Source: Crotophaga sulcirostris (Eukaryota; Chordata; Aves; Cuculiformes; Crotophagidae). From it: DNA of 64,000 nt. The notes under the pieces are model-generated. The model was given only the letters and a program-made list of their open reading frames with translations, was not told where the DNA came from and did no database searches. Positions 52,323 through 64,000 of the stretch are shown here, piece after piece. The position numbers and the translations under genes were made by a program. The stretch is taken from contig VYZB01000279.1 in the NCBI GenBank assembly GCA_013397455.1, forward strand, positions 612,600 to 676,599. Reading direction: 5' to 3'. Numbering within the stretch: the first letter of the stretch is position 1; every line of letters begins with the position of its first letter.

Positions 52323-52818
52323 TATCACAGTATCACAAGGTTGGAAAGGACCTCTGAGATCATCGAGTCCAACCTATAACCCAGCCCATCATCTAAACCA
52401 TGGCACTGAGGGCCTCATCCAATCTCCTCTTAAACAACTCCAGGGTTGGCGACTCCACCACCTCCTGGGCAGCGCATTCCAATGGCCAATCACCCTTTCA
52501 GTAAAGAACTTTTTCCTAATATCAAGCCTAAACTTTCCCTGACGAAGCTTGAGTCCATGTCCTCTAGTTCTGTCCCTGGTCACCTGAGAGAAGAGACCAA
52601 CCCCTGCCTGACTACAGCCTCCTTTTAGGCAGTTGTAGAGAGCAATAAGCTCACCCCTGAGCCTCCTCTTCTCCAGGCTAAACAGCCCCAGCTCCCTCAG
52701 TCGCTCCTCACAGGGCTTGTGCTCCAAACTCTTCACCATCTTCGTTGCCCTCCTCTGGACACACTCCAGTGTCTTGACATCTTTCTCAAACCGAGGGGCC
52801 CAGAACTGCACACAGTAA
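52323..52818 (-). mobile_element. CR1 LINE fragment with near-intact ORF2 C-terminus
   Basis: The longest CR1 in the window, about 495 bp in reverse orientation. Its translated C-terminus is typical of the CR1 reverse-transcriptase [56 protein letters not shown], then VIGHWNALP. The frame is open from the 5' truncation point to about 52464. There one C is missing (CACCTCCTGGG instead of CACCTCCCTGGG in the 57577 copy), so the expected REVVESP...LSAMV end is read out of frame. The 3' end carries the hairpin and the ATACTGTGATACC tail. It is non-functional because of 5' truncation, but young in appearance. Confidence 0.95.
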
Positions 52819-54004
52819 GAGATGAAATTTTTTGCACCTGAATAAAAAACCCTGAAACTGTCTCTGGTTCTACTGACTGCGAGACCAGAGGTCTTCTCCC
52901 GAGCAGAAGAACTCTTCCTCATCCAAACTGTGATGACCATCAGCATGCATTTGGGTTAGCTGGCTATTAGACAGCCATGGCCAAACACTGAGGTCACTCA
53001 AGGAGGTTTTTCTGAATTGCCTCAGGAGGTCTAGTGCAAGCTCCTGTATAGCCTGGGACTCCTGAACTAGCCCCAGCGCTGTAGGTCACCCACAAGCATA
53101 ACCTAGAATGGTTCTCAGCAGCCACTGGGATGCAAGAGAGCTTACCCTACTGAAGAAACCTCTCCAGAAATCACTAGCAACTCTGCTTGGCCTTGAAAGC
53201 TTCCAAAATAACGCAACTCATTTATTCCCACTTCCTTTCTCCTCAGCACCAGCTAGCTATGTCTCAGCGAACAAGCAAGAAACCTCAGAGCCCATAAGCA
53301 CACTCTTAGCACCTGTATCTTTGCCAGCAAACTTGGAAGAGGTGCATGCACACATTCAAAAGTGTTTTCTGCTCATCTCCACCATCAGTGCATCCATCCC
53401 ACAAGCCCTAATTATTTCTAATGCTCAGTCAAGGGGAACACAAAACCGTACAGATCTATATCATCATTAACTTCCATGCCTTCAGGGTAGGATAAATGAT
53501 GATTAAGTCTAAAGTCATACCACAGTCATTTTTTTTTCTTTTTTAGTAACAGAATAATAGCCTGGGGAATTTGCATACGCTCTTGTTCTCAGACAGGCTA
53601 GTTACTACTGGTGAGCAATCAAGTTAGAATAAAAACAGAAGTGATCTAAACCTTTGCCTTGAACTCTAGCTAGTGAATTAATAATGTTTTGTCACTCAGA
53701 AGTCTGTCAGGGAGACTAGATGCAACTTTTTTACTCAAATGTCCCTGTCACATTCATCCAGCCGGCATTTAGTACCTTTCTTTATGGCTACACAGGGATT
53801 GTGGCTGGAAGGAAGCACAATAAATGCCAGGGCTGATGGCATTCAACGTTGACCTAAAGCAACATTGCAGCCTACACAGTTGAGCACTCCATTTGACAGA
53901 CACCTAAAACAGTGCCATGTGGCAGCATTAGCCTGCCCAGATGAAAACAGGACAGGTCTGTCATGATGGCACAATGCTCAAAGTAGAAGCCACTGATCCA
54001 TTGA

Positions 54005-54019
54005 TTTTTTTTTTTTTTT
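54005..54019. repeat. Poly-T run (15 T)
   Basis: Fifteen T residues after TTGA and before CCCGG. Confidence 0.82.
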
Positions 54020-57000
54020 CCCGGTCACACCACAGAAATGAGATGGCTATTCCAGCTCTGGTCTGGAGCAGGATCCGCTGGAACAGTTTCATTTTCTTCA
54101 CCCAAATTTCAAATGGAAAAAAAAACAAGCTGGAAAAAAAAAAACTCGGAGCATTTTGGATCCTACCAGCCATACGTCCTCCTGCCATTTCAACATCTAA
54201 GGATCTTACAGAAATATCTTCATTGCTCACACCAGGGCAAAGCCTCTGCAGGCATAAAAAAGACCAAACTCTTCAGGATTGCCACGGTCTTTGAGCTGAT
54301 TTCCAATAAATCCTTATACACTGGAATAGTCCTGCTCTTCAGCAATGCCATCTGCAAGCTAAGGCTTATGACAGGGCATGCTCTACCAAAGTTTATTCTG
54401 ACAAATAGCTCTAGAAAGGCAAAATAGTCAAGATAGAAGATGATACTGGAGTTAATGTCAAGAAGCTGTAAAGCTATAAGAATATTTTTTTTATTTCACC
54501 GAAATACACCTATAAAGCAGGAAAAGAACATTATCTTTGACCAAGTCAATACCCTATAACTACAGTTTCCATCACAAAACAAACAGGAGTAAAGAAACCT
54601 TCCTTAAAGCCTGCATAAATATTTCTAAAGTAGCATATCTTTAAACAATAACATTTGAATGAAAATATTTTGGTTTAAACTGAAGCAAAATGCTGCTTTA
54701 ATACATTTGTCACAAACTGAACATGAACCTGAACATTGTTTTGGGTAACCTGAATCTGAACTCCCATATGAAAAAAAGGTGTGAATCAAGCGCTCCTACA
54801 TCCTTCTGCAGCTCCTGGTCTGCTTTGCACAGCACTCTGCAGGACATAGTCACCCATGGAAAGGTCAGAGCTACATCAAGGTAGTCCAGCTCTGACCCAA
54901 TATTCATAGCCTGTGGGAGCAACTACATTTAAGATACTTGTGAGAAACCTCTCCTGGGAATACTCCCACACTGCCAATTAAGCAGGAGGTGAAACGCTCT
55001 GCTGGATAAGGGTCAAGGTGCAAGACAAGATGCAACAGCTGTGCTTTGCACTAAACCCTCATCAGAAAGTCTCCTGAAGAGCATCACAAGCTTTCTCCCA
55101 AGCTTCACGCCTCTGTTCTCCTCCTCTTTCCCAGGGCAGGGGGCATAGCTGCCAAAGGCATCATCATTAATGGAGCTGGTTTCTCCTTACACTGCAAACC
55201 TCCCCATCCTTCCTCCTGTACTCCTGGAGCTCGAAGCACTACCAAGACACACTGACTGCAGAGCACTCTTCATCATCATGAATCAAAGTCTTCCTGCTTC
55301 ATAAATCTTCACTGGCTTTATTGTAGTATTGTTGCCGTTCATTTTCCAACTGTTTTCCCTGTTGTGCCAAGTATTTCTTCAAAAAGTATAAATCCAAGGC
55401 GCTCCAACAAGTGACAGTCAAAAATAATCCGAGAAAGTAAAAACAAATGAAAAAAAATAAACTCTTGAAAGAAATCAAAGCCATCACAGGAACAGATGTT
55501 TTGTATTAATTAGCTACATTGAGTTGGGACAAAAAACACGCAGGCAAGAACCTTGGAAACATTTCCATCAGTGAAAACCAGCTACAGCAGAGTGCAAGCC
55601 ATAACAGTACCTATTATTTATAGCCCACTGGAGGAAGAAAATATACACTACTTAATGAACTTGCAAACTAATATTAACTGCAGATTTATATTTTATTACA
55701 CTGGCTTCATTCTGCTTCAAGTTTTCTCACGATTCCCTTCTACAGCCAGAGCCAAAATGCCAGAATCTGCACCACAGATCCATAGGTTTTTAAGGCCAGA
55801 TGGACACTGCAATCATAACATGAGCCAGAGAATTTTATCCAGTAATTTCTGCATTATGTCTGTAATTTGTTTGAATACACTGTTTACGAGAGGTGTGATA
55901 TTGCCCTTTGACAAAGTTCTTTGGGTTGGCTGCATTTTTTCCCTGGCAGGCACAGCACTGGCTGTAGCTCCAGGGGAGCAGAACCAAAAGCTCACTTTGA
56001 TAAACAGACCCACTAAAACAAATAGAAAACTGCAATTTTTTTCCTTATAAAGACTTGCACTTAATACAAGAAGCAGTCATTTGTCCTTCCCACCATACAT
56101 AACTTAAAAGCAGAAGTGGTCAGGAGATTATTAGCTTGACACCAAAGTGCCTGGAAACTTAAAAACTCCAGTATGGTTTGCTTTTTCTTAAACAGCAAAC
56201 ACTCCCATCCCCACCAAAATCACCATTTAATTGAAAAGGAATTATTCACTGAGAAGAAAGCCAGTAAAATGGTTTGAGCCCCATTCATAAGATCCATGGG
56301 GAAAATGCTGTACCAACACAACAGCGGATCTCTGAGCTGGCTGCAGCACAAATCTTCTGGGGAAACCACCTGGGCAAGCATCACTTTGCCATTAAAAATC
56401 AAAAAGATGCTTCCACTGAAGGCACGATACAACCAGCCTCTGCAAACAGCAACCCAACAACCAGATTCCATGAAGAAAAAAATTACTAGTCCTGCCTTGC
56501 AGACCCAGGATATCTGCAAATGGTTGAAGGAGGTAGCCAGTCTTCTTGCTTTAAAACCATACTTAAAGCAAGCATCTTATTAAGCACTCACATAAAGTCA
56601 AGCCCTAAAATCCTAACAGCTTCCTAGTGCATTATTTCCTAAATCAGAGCATTACCAACTATAAGCAATGTGGTCACTGTTCCTTAAAGGTATCATAAAA
56701 GACATGGACAAATTCTGTTACACATATAAGTAAACTTAATCAAAGGAAAGAAACTTGGCACAGACACATCCAGAGCATCAAGGCTGTCAGCTTTTGCTAC
56801 CTGTGGACTCTCAAGACCTCACTTTCCAGTGCCAATAAGCCTTCCTGGTGAAAATAATGACTATTCTGCTGCCACTGAGTTCACCCAAGTAGAGGGAAAA
56901 AAAAAAGAAAAAAAAAAAGGAACTGACATAATGCTTAGATAGCATCCAGAAGACATACAAAAAGTTTAAGATGATCTCTTGGCTTTTTGACAGTTTATCT

Positions 57001-57576
57001 TTTCTATTTCTGTTGAGGGAAGAGGTGGAGGTTGCTAGTGGGAACAGCGCATTGCCAACATATTTTAGGAAGAAACTGCATGTGACCATTAATAAAGCAA
57101 AGATGGATAAACCAAAATGTCAGAGTTTTTTTAAAAAAGTACCTAACAAAACAAGCATGCAGAGAGTTTCAGTAGTTTAACTGGTTTGAGACATGCAATA
57201 TAGTTTAAACAAAATTACAGAAGTCCAACCAGAGGCATCATGAAATGCATATTACTTATGTTGAATTCATTTCCTATCAGCTTCTGGGGGGGACTGCTTC
57301 CTCTCTATGCACACCTCCCAAGGCACAGTTTGCCCAGGGGCCCACTAGGTGACCCCTGCTGACGTTCAGGACCTTGCCAGGGGGAAGACAACAGGCAAGA
57401 GTCACCTTCTCCCTCGGGGCTGTCAGACCAGCTCATGTAGGTATTGCTCAACCTGCTGCGATAGTACATGGTATATCACCTTCCCCAAGAAGCGTCTCTC
57501 ATCCTTCAAGCTAGTGGTCACCTGGGCAGCTTTACCTGGTCAAAGTCCTCCTAACACACCTCCTGCACAACTCAAA

Positions 57577-57783
57577 TACAGTATCACAGTATCACACAGT
57601 GTAACCAGGTTGGAAGAGACCTCTGAGATCATCGAGTCCAACCTATAAGCCAACACTAACACCATCTCATCACCTAAACCATGGCACTGAGTGCCTCATC
57701 CAGTCTTCCCTTAAACACCTCCAGGGATGGTGATTCCACCACCTCCCTGGGCAGCGCATTCCAGTGGCCAATCACCCTTTCAT
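57577..57783 (-). mobile_element. CR1 LINE 3' fragment
   Basis: Reverse CR1 3' end with an extended tail (CAGTATCACAGTATCACACAGTGT before the hairpin), both hairpin arms, the ORF2 stop, and an open ORF2 tail reading [30 protein letters not shown] in two adjoining blocks. It is truncated at the CACCCTTTC block near 57783. Confidence 0.94.
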
Positions 57784-58689
57784 GGAAGAGGGAGAGAAAA
57801 GGAGGGTGCTTCCCCCATTGACACTTTGACGTGCAGTCTAGGGCAACCTGCAGGTACCAGCACCCTTGTCCAAGGCAGGCAACACATCCCTGGACCTCTG
57901 CAAACAGCCACACATCACCTTCCAAATTCAGAAGTGCTGTGAATCACAGCATTTCCACTTTCTCTGACTGTCCCCTCTTGACTAGCTCCCTTGCAGAAGG
58001 CAGGGATAATTGCTTTCTACCTCTGAGACAGTAAAGCACATTAAACCTTCGGAGAGGCTCAGATACTGCACTGACCAAAGCCATAGCGAATACCAAAACT
58101 GAGACTGTAAGAGATATAATAGGTCAAAGAGATAACTAAAAGGGCAACAAATTTCTAGAGAGACCTAAGCTGCTGAAGGCCAGTGCTCAAGTTTGCCAAT
58201 ACAGTTGGCTGTGAAAGCAACTGGGGCAGCAAACCCGTTCGCCTCAGCCAAACCTGTACCTCAACATTCAGCTGATCACAGAGGAGAGCGAGGGACAAGC
58301 ACAATGCAAAGAGAAGAGGATCTCTCAATTCTGCCTGTGCCAAAACCCAAAGACATCTTAAGAACTAAATATATTTTCCAAGGAAAAAAAGGATTTTCCA
58401 CTAGCTTTTAAAATACACAGCAATTTTACAGCAGAAATCAAAGAAAATTAGTTTAGTAAAGAGGAAGTTATAAAAAAAAAAAAAGCTCATTCCAATGCAA
58501 TCATTAACATAGTATTTCTGCAACATTCCCCGAGTAAGGAAAAATACCCATCTTAAGTCCATCCTGGTTGAAATGAGGTCCCATCTCTCATCCGCACTTG
58601 TAGACCGTGAGAGAGAAAGGTGCACTTATGACAGATATTTCAGTTCTGTGTTTAGGTGTTTTACTATAAGCACAAGGTTTTCTTTTGTT

Positions 58690-58724
58690 AAAAAAAAACA
58701 AATAAACAAAAAAAAAACAAAAAA
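58690..58724. repeat. A-rich low-complexity tract
   Basis: Runs of A broken by single C or T residues (AAACAAATAAACAAAA...). Confidence 0.8.
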
Positions 58725-61700
58725 CCAACTGAACCTTTTTACTGGATAGTAGGCTCAAGAACTGCTGAAGAGCTGCACAGAAATTCAGTGCTTCCAAGGA
58801 GTGACCAATCTTTGTGCATGTGGGGTTTTTATCTCATTTATCCTTTGAACTATGTACAGATATACATTTATTTCCTAAAGAGGGAGTAGGAATATTAAAG
58901 AAAACTACCAAAAAGTTTGTTTTCTTTTTATTTTGAGGCAGAGTCTCACTTCCCTGACATCCCTGGGCAATGTTTCAAGACTATACGTACGCGCACACTT
59001 ACAGGAACAAAACACTTGTGATGTAGCTCCAAGACAGAAAGACTAAGGGGATCTAACAGCCACACTTCGGTTCAAGACCCTAAAGCCAACAGGTTCCAAA
59101 CACCATGCCCAGCTGGGCAATCTCAGCTGGACCTTCCTGGGTCAAGGACTCTTTGCTCACTCAGCATCTGCTGGAAACAAGGATTCCTGCAGAAGCACCA
59201 CAGAAATCCTCAGAACAATAAAGCGTGAAACTGGTGAGATCAGAGAGCATGGCACCGCAAAATTAACTGTCCTGGCTTTGCAATTTGTGCCAGATTTTAA
59301 GAAATCCTGCTCCCACTCCCACTGAGCCTACTGCGGAACATTTCGTATTTCAGTGCAGAGAATAAACATTTCTTCACGGGTGAGATTTTGTTTTCTTATT
59401 TAAGAGAAAGAGAACAGCAGACACGGACATGGACTGTACACTGGAGCTAAGAAGTTTGGTAACAGTGGGAGAGATAACAGTGGAGGGAGAAGAAGCTGTC
59501 AGACAAGCCAGACAACTCTTCCCTTTCTCCCATGGTACCTGTGAGTTTATCCATCTGTAAATTGACGTGCAAATAGGGGCTTTATACATCAAAATATGCT
59601 GTCAACATTTACAACACTACAAGCAGGCAGTCTGTCAGCGGTTCCAGTCGTTCCCTTTAAGACAGTTTGCCTGTCTTCCACTATTTATTGCAATTTTTAA
59701 GATAAACCTCAAAAGCAAACAGGTACTATCTTGAAGTCGATCTTTGCTATTGTTTATTTCCCTTTTTTTAAAATGTGTCATTAGGCAGCAATGCTTTTAG
59801 TCCTGTACTTAAAAGTGCTGCGTTTCAAACATTGTTTTACCGTCCAAAAGGATAGTAGTTTCCATTTTAAAGCCACGATTGAGTCATTCTAAACCTCTTG
59901 AAAAAGCCATACATCACACATCAGACTGATCCCAAAAAGACCATTAGACATCAGCTGTCCTTCCTCATACCAGTAATTCCACTGCAGTAAATTTAAAAGT
60001 TAATGGGATTACTCCTGTGAGTAAAATAAACACTCGGCACCGAGGCTGCCTTCTGCTATCATGAAAAGCACACAGGGAACCATTACAATATACAAAATTA
60101 AGAACAGATACCTCCTCAAAGCCCCCTTGTAGAGAACTGTGAACAGACTGAAATGTATCCAAACATACCTGTTCTGCATACACAAGGTATATATGCCTGC
60201 TAGCAGTCCTACAGAATTACACAAAATGCAATAGCTGTGTGAATGCATGACATGCAAAGCCAAGGTACTAAAAGCAATCTAATAAGCAAAATGTTCTGAT
60301 TGTGTGTATTTTTACCCAAAGCATTAGACTAATTGGAACACACTGATATGAAAATTAAGACTATTTTCACACCTGCTCCTACTAAATACCGAAAACACAC
60401 CCTTGAAAAAGACTTCATTCACTGATTAAAAATAATTATCGCGGTTATACCTAAATAGGCATTTATCCAGTGCACTATGACATAGAAATTATATGTCAGT
60501 ATGAATCAACACACACACAATTCAACACATGGAGAACAGGTAGGATCATTCCAGGCTCTGGGATGAATAATCTGCAAATTACAACCTTCCTTTGTTTTTG
60601 CCTACACCAAATCCACCCTTGTAATTGTACTCGTTTATTCATTCAAATTAAAAAATGATACATTAAGCTAAAGCAAGCTTAAAAAAAACCTACAAGTATT
60701 AAAAGGAAGAGGATCAAGCGCAGGAGTTTGAAACTAAAGAATATCCTTCTCACCTTAGAATACACAACACATTAGAAAGTCAGGCTCATTTTGTGCCTCA
60801 CCTTCGTCTACTGAGGTCAATGTCATTATTTCAAACTGTATTTCCTTTAACAATATACTTTGTTACAGTTACAGCACTGCCACATCAGCATTTCTGTTGA
60901 AAAAGACCCAAAATGAAATATACTTTGTATTTAATGATAATTAGGCAAGTAAGGAGTTACTTTGTTTCAAGCCATGAGTTGTAATGAACTCCATTCTTTT
61001 CATCTGCCCGCGTGACACTTTTTAAGGTCATCTGGGTGAAGACCAAATGAGATTTGCAAACCAATCCAAATCCACAGGCGACGCGTAACAAATCATGAAG
61101 TTTACAGTGGAGGGGAGGTCTTTAAACAATTCCTTCATTCATTCTGTGTTTTACATACATAATTTATATAAGCCACTTCCCAAATCCTAGTACTTACAAC
61201 AGAAAGATTTAAAACACATGCATTTTTAAACTAAAGGAGGTGCAGGATGCCCAGTCACATACTGCAAGGCTGCCTCTCACACCCTGATATCACAGCGAAC
61301 GTATATTAAAGTAAAAATGTACATCTGAAATACTAGCACTTCATGATTGTGTAATACTCTTTGAAATATTTTCTTTATGGCTAATTTTTGAATTTGCAAA
61401 AATAAATTTGTAAAAATAATCAAAGGGGAGAAGGAAATCTCTGGTTCTAATAAATGAACTCTTTAGGAGAGCTAAAATTATGGCAAAAATACTTTAAAAT
61501 GCATGAAATAGTGTTAAGCCTTCCTCCTTCGCTACATGTTTTCCTTTTAGTATATGAACTGAGAAAAGGTGATTGCAATAAAAATTTGTTTTATTTCCCT
61601 ATTATAGGAAAATCTGGGGAAAAAATTAATTCAGTTTTCCCAATGTATATCCTTTAATCCATAACTGGAGGAATCTGTGAAGGTGACCAGGTTTATGATA

Positions 61701-62259
61701 CAGGCTGGGCACTTGATACTTCCCATAATAATGGCATGATCTTCTGAAACTCAGCTGCCCTTGCAAAAAGCTATTTCCATACTAAGGAACCCAAACACTG
61801 AATTTATTTTTTTTCCTTCCAAATCGTAACTTAGCTTTTTAAAGCATTTTCCCCTAAGTCCATCCAGCAGAGGGTAAAACAGAAAATCATGCACTGTGAA
61901 TTGTTAACTACATAAACCTTATCCTATGAAGTCACTGTCTATTAGAGTAAGATTTTGAGAAACGAAAAATATATGATGCAGGGTTAAAGAAAAAGATAAT
62001 TATGAGAATTTGCCATCTTCTATGCAACTACATGCATGTTACACACCTACAAGCACAGAGTATCAGCTAGTTATTTAACCATGGTGGATGAGGGATAATA
62101 AAATTAAAACCCAGAAGAACCAACACCGCCAACTTTAAAAAAAATATTATTCACAGGTCTAAGATGGCTACGTTCATCTGATTAGAAGTAAAGTTTCCAA
62201 CCAGCTGAATGTGACAGCTAACCCCACGGGAGGAATCTCTCTCATCAGAGCCCAACTGA

Positions 62260-62436
62260 CAGTATCACAAGGTTGGAAAGGACCTTGGAGATCATCGAGT
62301 CCAACCTAGAACCCAACACCAACCCATCATCTAAACCATGGCACTGAGGGCCTCATCCAGTCTTCCCTTAAACACCTCCAGGGTTGGCGACTCCACCACC
62401 TCCCCGGGCAGCACATTCCAATGGCCAGTCACCCTC
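62260..62436 (-). mobile_element. CR1 LINE 3' fragment
   Basis: Reverse CR1 3' end from the tail (CAGTATCACAAGG) through ATCATCGAGTCCAACC and the ORF2 stop to GGCCAGTCACCCTCTT. The ORF2 tail is open ([12 protein letters not shown]...LSAMV). It directly abuts a GC-rich patch of a different character at about 62440. Confidence 0.93.
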
Positions 62437-62439
62437 TTC

Positions 62440-62600
62440 AAACCCAAGTGGGTGACAAGTGCCAGCAGCCCCCGGCCAGGCAGGTGCGTTTCCCGGCTCT
62501 GGGTTCCCACGCGCTGGGCTTCGCTCCTGCAGGGCGAGCTCTTCCCAGGCGCGGAGCTGTTCAGCAGTAATTGGCAAAGGAGACGTGCTGCGAGAGGCAC
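62440..62600. other. Small GC-rich, CpG-containing patch
   Basis: About 160 bp with roughly ten CpG dinucleotides (CCCCGG, GTGCGT, CACGCGCT, GGCGCGG), in contrast to the CpG-poor intron around it. It abuts the CR1 at 62260-62436. Minus-strand frames are open but show neither a signal peptide nor the expected EPHA5 exon 1 donor. It could be an outlying part of the promoter-region CpG island or simply a GC-rich intronic patch. Confidence 0.5.
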
Positions 62601-62872
62601 TTGTCAAATAATGCTTGTTTACAAATAAATCTCCTAGCAGCAAAGGACAGCAGTTATTGAATAAGATCAAGTCCTCAGCCAGACCCCTCCTACGAGCAGT
62701 CTTTTTTTTGCGTTTACTGAAGAAACAAGAATTCGACAGCAGAAGTCAGAAAAGTAGGGGCAGAGCACGAAGCAAGCACTTACGCTGCTCATCATTACTG
62801 TAATATTCCTCTGCAATCTCCCTGTAAAGATTACCCTAAACCCGTTTGCTAGGCAGCTTCATTAACTCTTTC

Positions 62873-62950
62873 CAGTATCACAAGGTTGGAAAGGACCTCT
62901 GAGATCATCGAGTCCAACCTATAACCCAACACTAACACCAACCCATCATC
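62873..62950 (-). mobile_element. CR1 LINE very short 3' fragment
   Basis: About 78 bp of reverse CR1: the CAGTATCACAAGG tail, both hairpin arms, and ACCCAACACTAACACCAACCCATCATC. The element stops before the ORF2 stop codon. A 28-bp tandem duplication begins a few bases beyond its truncated end. Confidence 0.9.
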
Positions 62951-62958
62951 AGTGCCGC

Positions 62959-63012
62959 TTCCCATCGTGTAAAAATCCAGTCCCGTTTCCTATCGAGTAA
63001 AAATCCAGTCCC
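62959..63012. repeat. 28-bp tandem duplication
   Basis: Two adjacent, imperfect copies of TTCCCATCGTGTAAAAATCC followed by AGTCCC. The second has TATCGAG in place of CATCGTG. The AAAAATCCAGTCCC core is identical and repeats at 62971 and 62999 (period 28). It lies next to the truncated end of the CR1 at 62873. Confidence 0.85.
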
Positions 63013-63767
63013 ACTGACTCCTGAAGTATCACCCAGATTTTCCAGGATATGGCAGGAAGGACCAAGACAGGGCTCAGAGCATCCATCTGCAGGTGCCTCG
63101 GCACAGTACCCGGGCAGAGTGACGGTGCCTCCCAAGGAGCAGGTGAGGGACAGGGAGAGCCCTTTGAAGCAGCCACGCTACGTCCCGGCAATGTTCCCGT
63201 GGGCGAAATCAACCAAACATGGATTGGGTCCACCCTTATCTTAACAGGGCAAAGCCAAAGCCATTTCCATCATCCTCCAACCCAATGCACTTCCTGAACA
63301 TTTCATACACAGAGAATCAGCATCTTCCTCTACATTTTTTTTTTTTATTATTTTAAGAAAACTGCCATTCACGTTATTCCCACTCTCCAAAATAAATTAT
63401 AGCCAGCTCGTTACCTCAGGCCACATCTTTGAAATTCTGGTGCGGTTTTCCTTCCCCACTCCCTGCACACCTCCTCCCCCTAAAGGAGTTTCACAAATAA
63501 TTACAGCGCATCACCGAAAACCAGCCTGCTACGAGCAGCCGGCACCTCCTTCAGGTGCTGAACTTCTCTACCCGTTGCTTTCACATCACAGCCTGCCCGC
63601 GGATCCAAAAACAATCAGAGAAAGCCGCGAGCAGTGCCCACACCACGTAGAGAGAGGAAAAAAAAAAACAAAAACAAAAAACCAGTTCTGTTTGAAAGCC
63701 TGGAAGTAACCTGCCAGACAAGAAGGCTGGACACATGGTTTGGGCTATTGGCCCCACGGAAATTAAA

Positions 63768-63802
63768 TGTATATATATATAAATATATATAAATATATAT
63801 AA
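63768..63802. repeat. AT microsatellite, 10-bp AAATATATAT unit
   Basis: GTATATATATAT followed by two AAATATATAT units and AATATAA-like ends. This pure AT block lies directly beside the CpG-rich right end. Confidence 0.88.
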
Positions 63803-63807
63803 TCACT

Positions 63808-64000
63808 CCTGCGGGGTAAGCAGCGGCGGCTCCCCCTCCTTTTTAGAGCTGGGTTTAGGGCACGGAATCAGCGCAGTGCGGGCACAGCTCCTCGCCGGGA
63901 GCCCCGCGGGCACAGCGGCGCATCCCGCCCCGCGCGGCTCCCCCGGCGCAACCCACTAGCAAAGGCGCCCGTGTAAACGGCCCCGTGCCAAGACACCCCC
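63808..64000. promoter_or_regulatory. Edge of a CpG island, likely near EPHA5 exon 1
   Basis: The last ~190 bp turn sharply GC-rich with about 20 CpG dinucleotides (GCGGCGGC, CCGCGGG, CCCCGCGCGG, CCCCGGCGC). This is where the 5' end of a minus-strand gene would be approached. No TATA box, initiator or exon 1 coding sequence can be assigned. A 22-codon minus-strand frame starting at an ATG near 63923 lacks a signal-peptide core and is probably chance. The region is read as the downstream shore of the EPHA5 promoter island. Confidence 0.6.

Larger units (their letters stand above)
48633..64000 (-). other. EPHA5: EPHA5 intron 1 (partial, 5' end outside window)
   Basis: Sequence upstream of exon 2. 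It holds five CR1 fragments (50231, 52323, 57577, 62260, 62873), simple repeats, a 28-bp duplication next to the last CR1, a small GC-rich patch at 62440-62600 and the edge of a CpG-rich region at the right end. No minus-strand segment here looks like exon 1, which should carry an initiator Met, a hydrophobic signal peptide and a donor after a G that begins a Val codon. The intron therefore seems to be at least 15.4 kb. Outside the repeats listed I see nothing identifiable. Confidence 0.8.

Noticed and set aside
52389..52946. 185-codon minus-strand open frame as a separate gene
   Set aside because: Its central and C-terminal parts are the CR1 reverse-transcriptase ORF tail. The extra N-terminal residues are flanking intron read through.
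62331..62670. GC-rich minus-strand open frames as EPHA5 exon 1
   Set aside because: They read into the CR1 ORF2 tail, lack a signal peptide and the Eph N-terminal motif, and have no suitable donor that would splice to exon 2 in phase.
1..64000. CRISPR arrays, phage or plasmid genes, tRNA or rRNA genes, endogenous retrovirus
   Set aside because: No regularly spaced repeats, no RNA gene signatures, no gag/pol/env-like frames and no paired LTRs were recognised. The sequence has vertebrate intron character throughout.

Overview
The window looks like a piece of a sauropsid genome, most probably a bird. Low gene density, long AT-rich introns and many 5'-truncated CR1 LINE retrotransposons that share one 3' end all point that way. 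There are no bacterial operons, phage genes, CRISPR arrays, rRNA or tRNA genes that I can recognise.

Only one gene can be supported: the 5' part of an ephrin type-A receptor, best matched to EPHA5, on the minus strand. Exon 3 (23453-24116, 664 bp) encodes most of the ephrin ligand-binding domain and the start of the Cys-rich region. Exon 2 (48568-48632, 65 bp) encodes the first residues of that domain. Both have consensus GT/AG splice sites, and they join in phase (exon 2 ends on a complete codon and exon 3 starts on one). Transcription runs right to left. Positions 1-23452 are therefore part of intron 3, 24117-48567 is the whole of intron 2 (24,451 bp), and 48633-64000 is part of intron 1. 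Exon 1, with the 5' UTR, start codon and signal peptide, and the promoter are not found here. The sequence becomes CpG-rich over the last ~190 bp, so they may lie just to the right of position 64000. Exon 4 and the rest of the receptor would lie to the left of position 1.

The non-coding remainder holds nine CR1 fragments. Two lie in the first 4.3 kb and seven lie beyond 39.3 kb, leaving about 35 kb around exon 3 with no recognisable CR1. Eight belong to one apparently young subfamily with an ATACTGTGA-type tail, and one (2155-2602) belongs to an older subfamily with an ATTCTGTA-type tail. The longest (52323-52818) retains the C-terminal reading frame of the CR1 reverse-transcriptase ORF with one frameshift. 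Simple repeats and short tandem duplications are scattered through the introns. Some unique, homeodomain-site-rich intronic stretches could be conserved non-coding elements, but that needs an alignment. The hundreds of other open frames of 60-190 codons look like chance ORFs. I did not find a new biological system in this window.
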